DNA from: Arthonia radiata
Lineage: Eukaryota; Ascomycota; Arthoniomycetes; Arthoniales; Arthoniaceae
DNA: 64,000 bases
Assembly (NCBI GenBank): GCA_002989075.1
Contig: PSQN01000006.1
Coordinates: forward strand, 744,001-808,000
Direction: 5' to 3'
Part shown: positions 63,978 through 64,000 of the stretch, piece after piece
Position numbering within the stretch: position 1 is the first letter of the stretch
Layout: each line of letters opens with the position of its first letter
Notes under the pieces: generated by a model
Seen by the model: the letters and a program-made list of their open reading frames with translations, nothing else
The model's database searches: none
Told to the model about the DNA's origin: nothing
Made by a program: the position numbers and the translations under genes

Positions 63978-64000
63978 AGGTACATCGTTTGGTTCAATGG

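Noticed and set aside
63251-63979. Long + strand open frame antisense to the La gene
   Set aside because: It is the complement of the RS/RD-rich coding arm, whose biased composition keeps other frames open. The La frame has recognisable domains and this one has none.
1-64000. tRNA, rRNA or snRNA genes
   Set aside because: I looked for B-box-like GGTTCGA words and paired acceptor arms in intergenic regions and found none convincing; a covariance-model scan would settle this.

Overview
This window is nuclear DNA of a filamentous ascomycete (Pezizomycotina, most likely Dothideomycetes). The evidence is short GT-AG introns of about 50-100 nt with CTNAC-type branch points, a class VI chitin synthase, an AspB/Cdc3-type septin, a fungal ankyrin protein with a STAND-type N-terminal domain, and a fungal cysteine-rich secreted protein. 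Class-level placement is inference. I model 24 protein-coding genes. I see no rRNA or tRNA gene, no CRISPR array and no recognisable transposon or virus-derived element.

Layout. 1-1559: nothing I can support. 1.5-5.8 kb: spliceosomal DIM1 (-) divergent from translation factor eIF5B (+). 5.9-10.1 kb: an unrecognised gene with a PD-(D/E)XK-like signature (-), interrupted by an exact tandem pair of introns, divergent from an ankyrin protein (+). 11-11.9 kb: a prolyl-4-hydroxylase-like oxygenase. 11.9-15.6 kb: gene-poor, with a 21-bp minisatellite. 15.6-19.1 kb: a ferredoxin-like-fold protein with a duplicated C-terminal peptide and a Gyp8/TBC1D20-type Rab GAP. 21-26.6 kb: a DDB1/CPSF-A/MMS1-type beta-propeller protein and a Yip5-type Golgi protein. 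27-31.1 kb: two tandem F-box paralogs. 31.8-36 kb: a secreted cysteine-rich peptide, mitoribosomal uS4m (Nam9) and another F-box-like gene. 36.4-44 kb: an AAA+ ATPase, a Pom33/TMEM33 membrane protein and a septin. 45-50.7 kb: class VI chitin synthase, a PPR protein and LSm4. 51-59.4 kb: a membrane protein, a very large PPR protein and a multi-span membrane protein. 59.4-62.5 kb: non-coding, mostly a degenerate tandem array with a period of about 150-168 bp. 62.5-64 kb: a La protein with an RS-like N-terminal extension.

The genes do not form one pathway; most are housekeeping (splicing, LSm/La RNA binding, translation initiation, mitochondrial expression, membrane traffic, septation and cell wall). 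The features that stand out are the tandem introner-like intron pair, which could allow zero-exon recursive splicing; the discordant introns of the tandem F-box paralogs; a peptide duplication that is identical in protein but saturated at synonymous sites; and the degenerate hairpin-bearing satellite. Exon boundaries were read by eye and checked for reading-frame arithmetic. First exons are least certain for the chitin synthase, the PPR gene near 49.6 kb and the gene at 15.6-16.8 kb.
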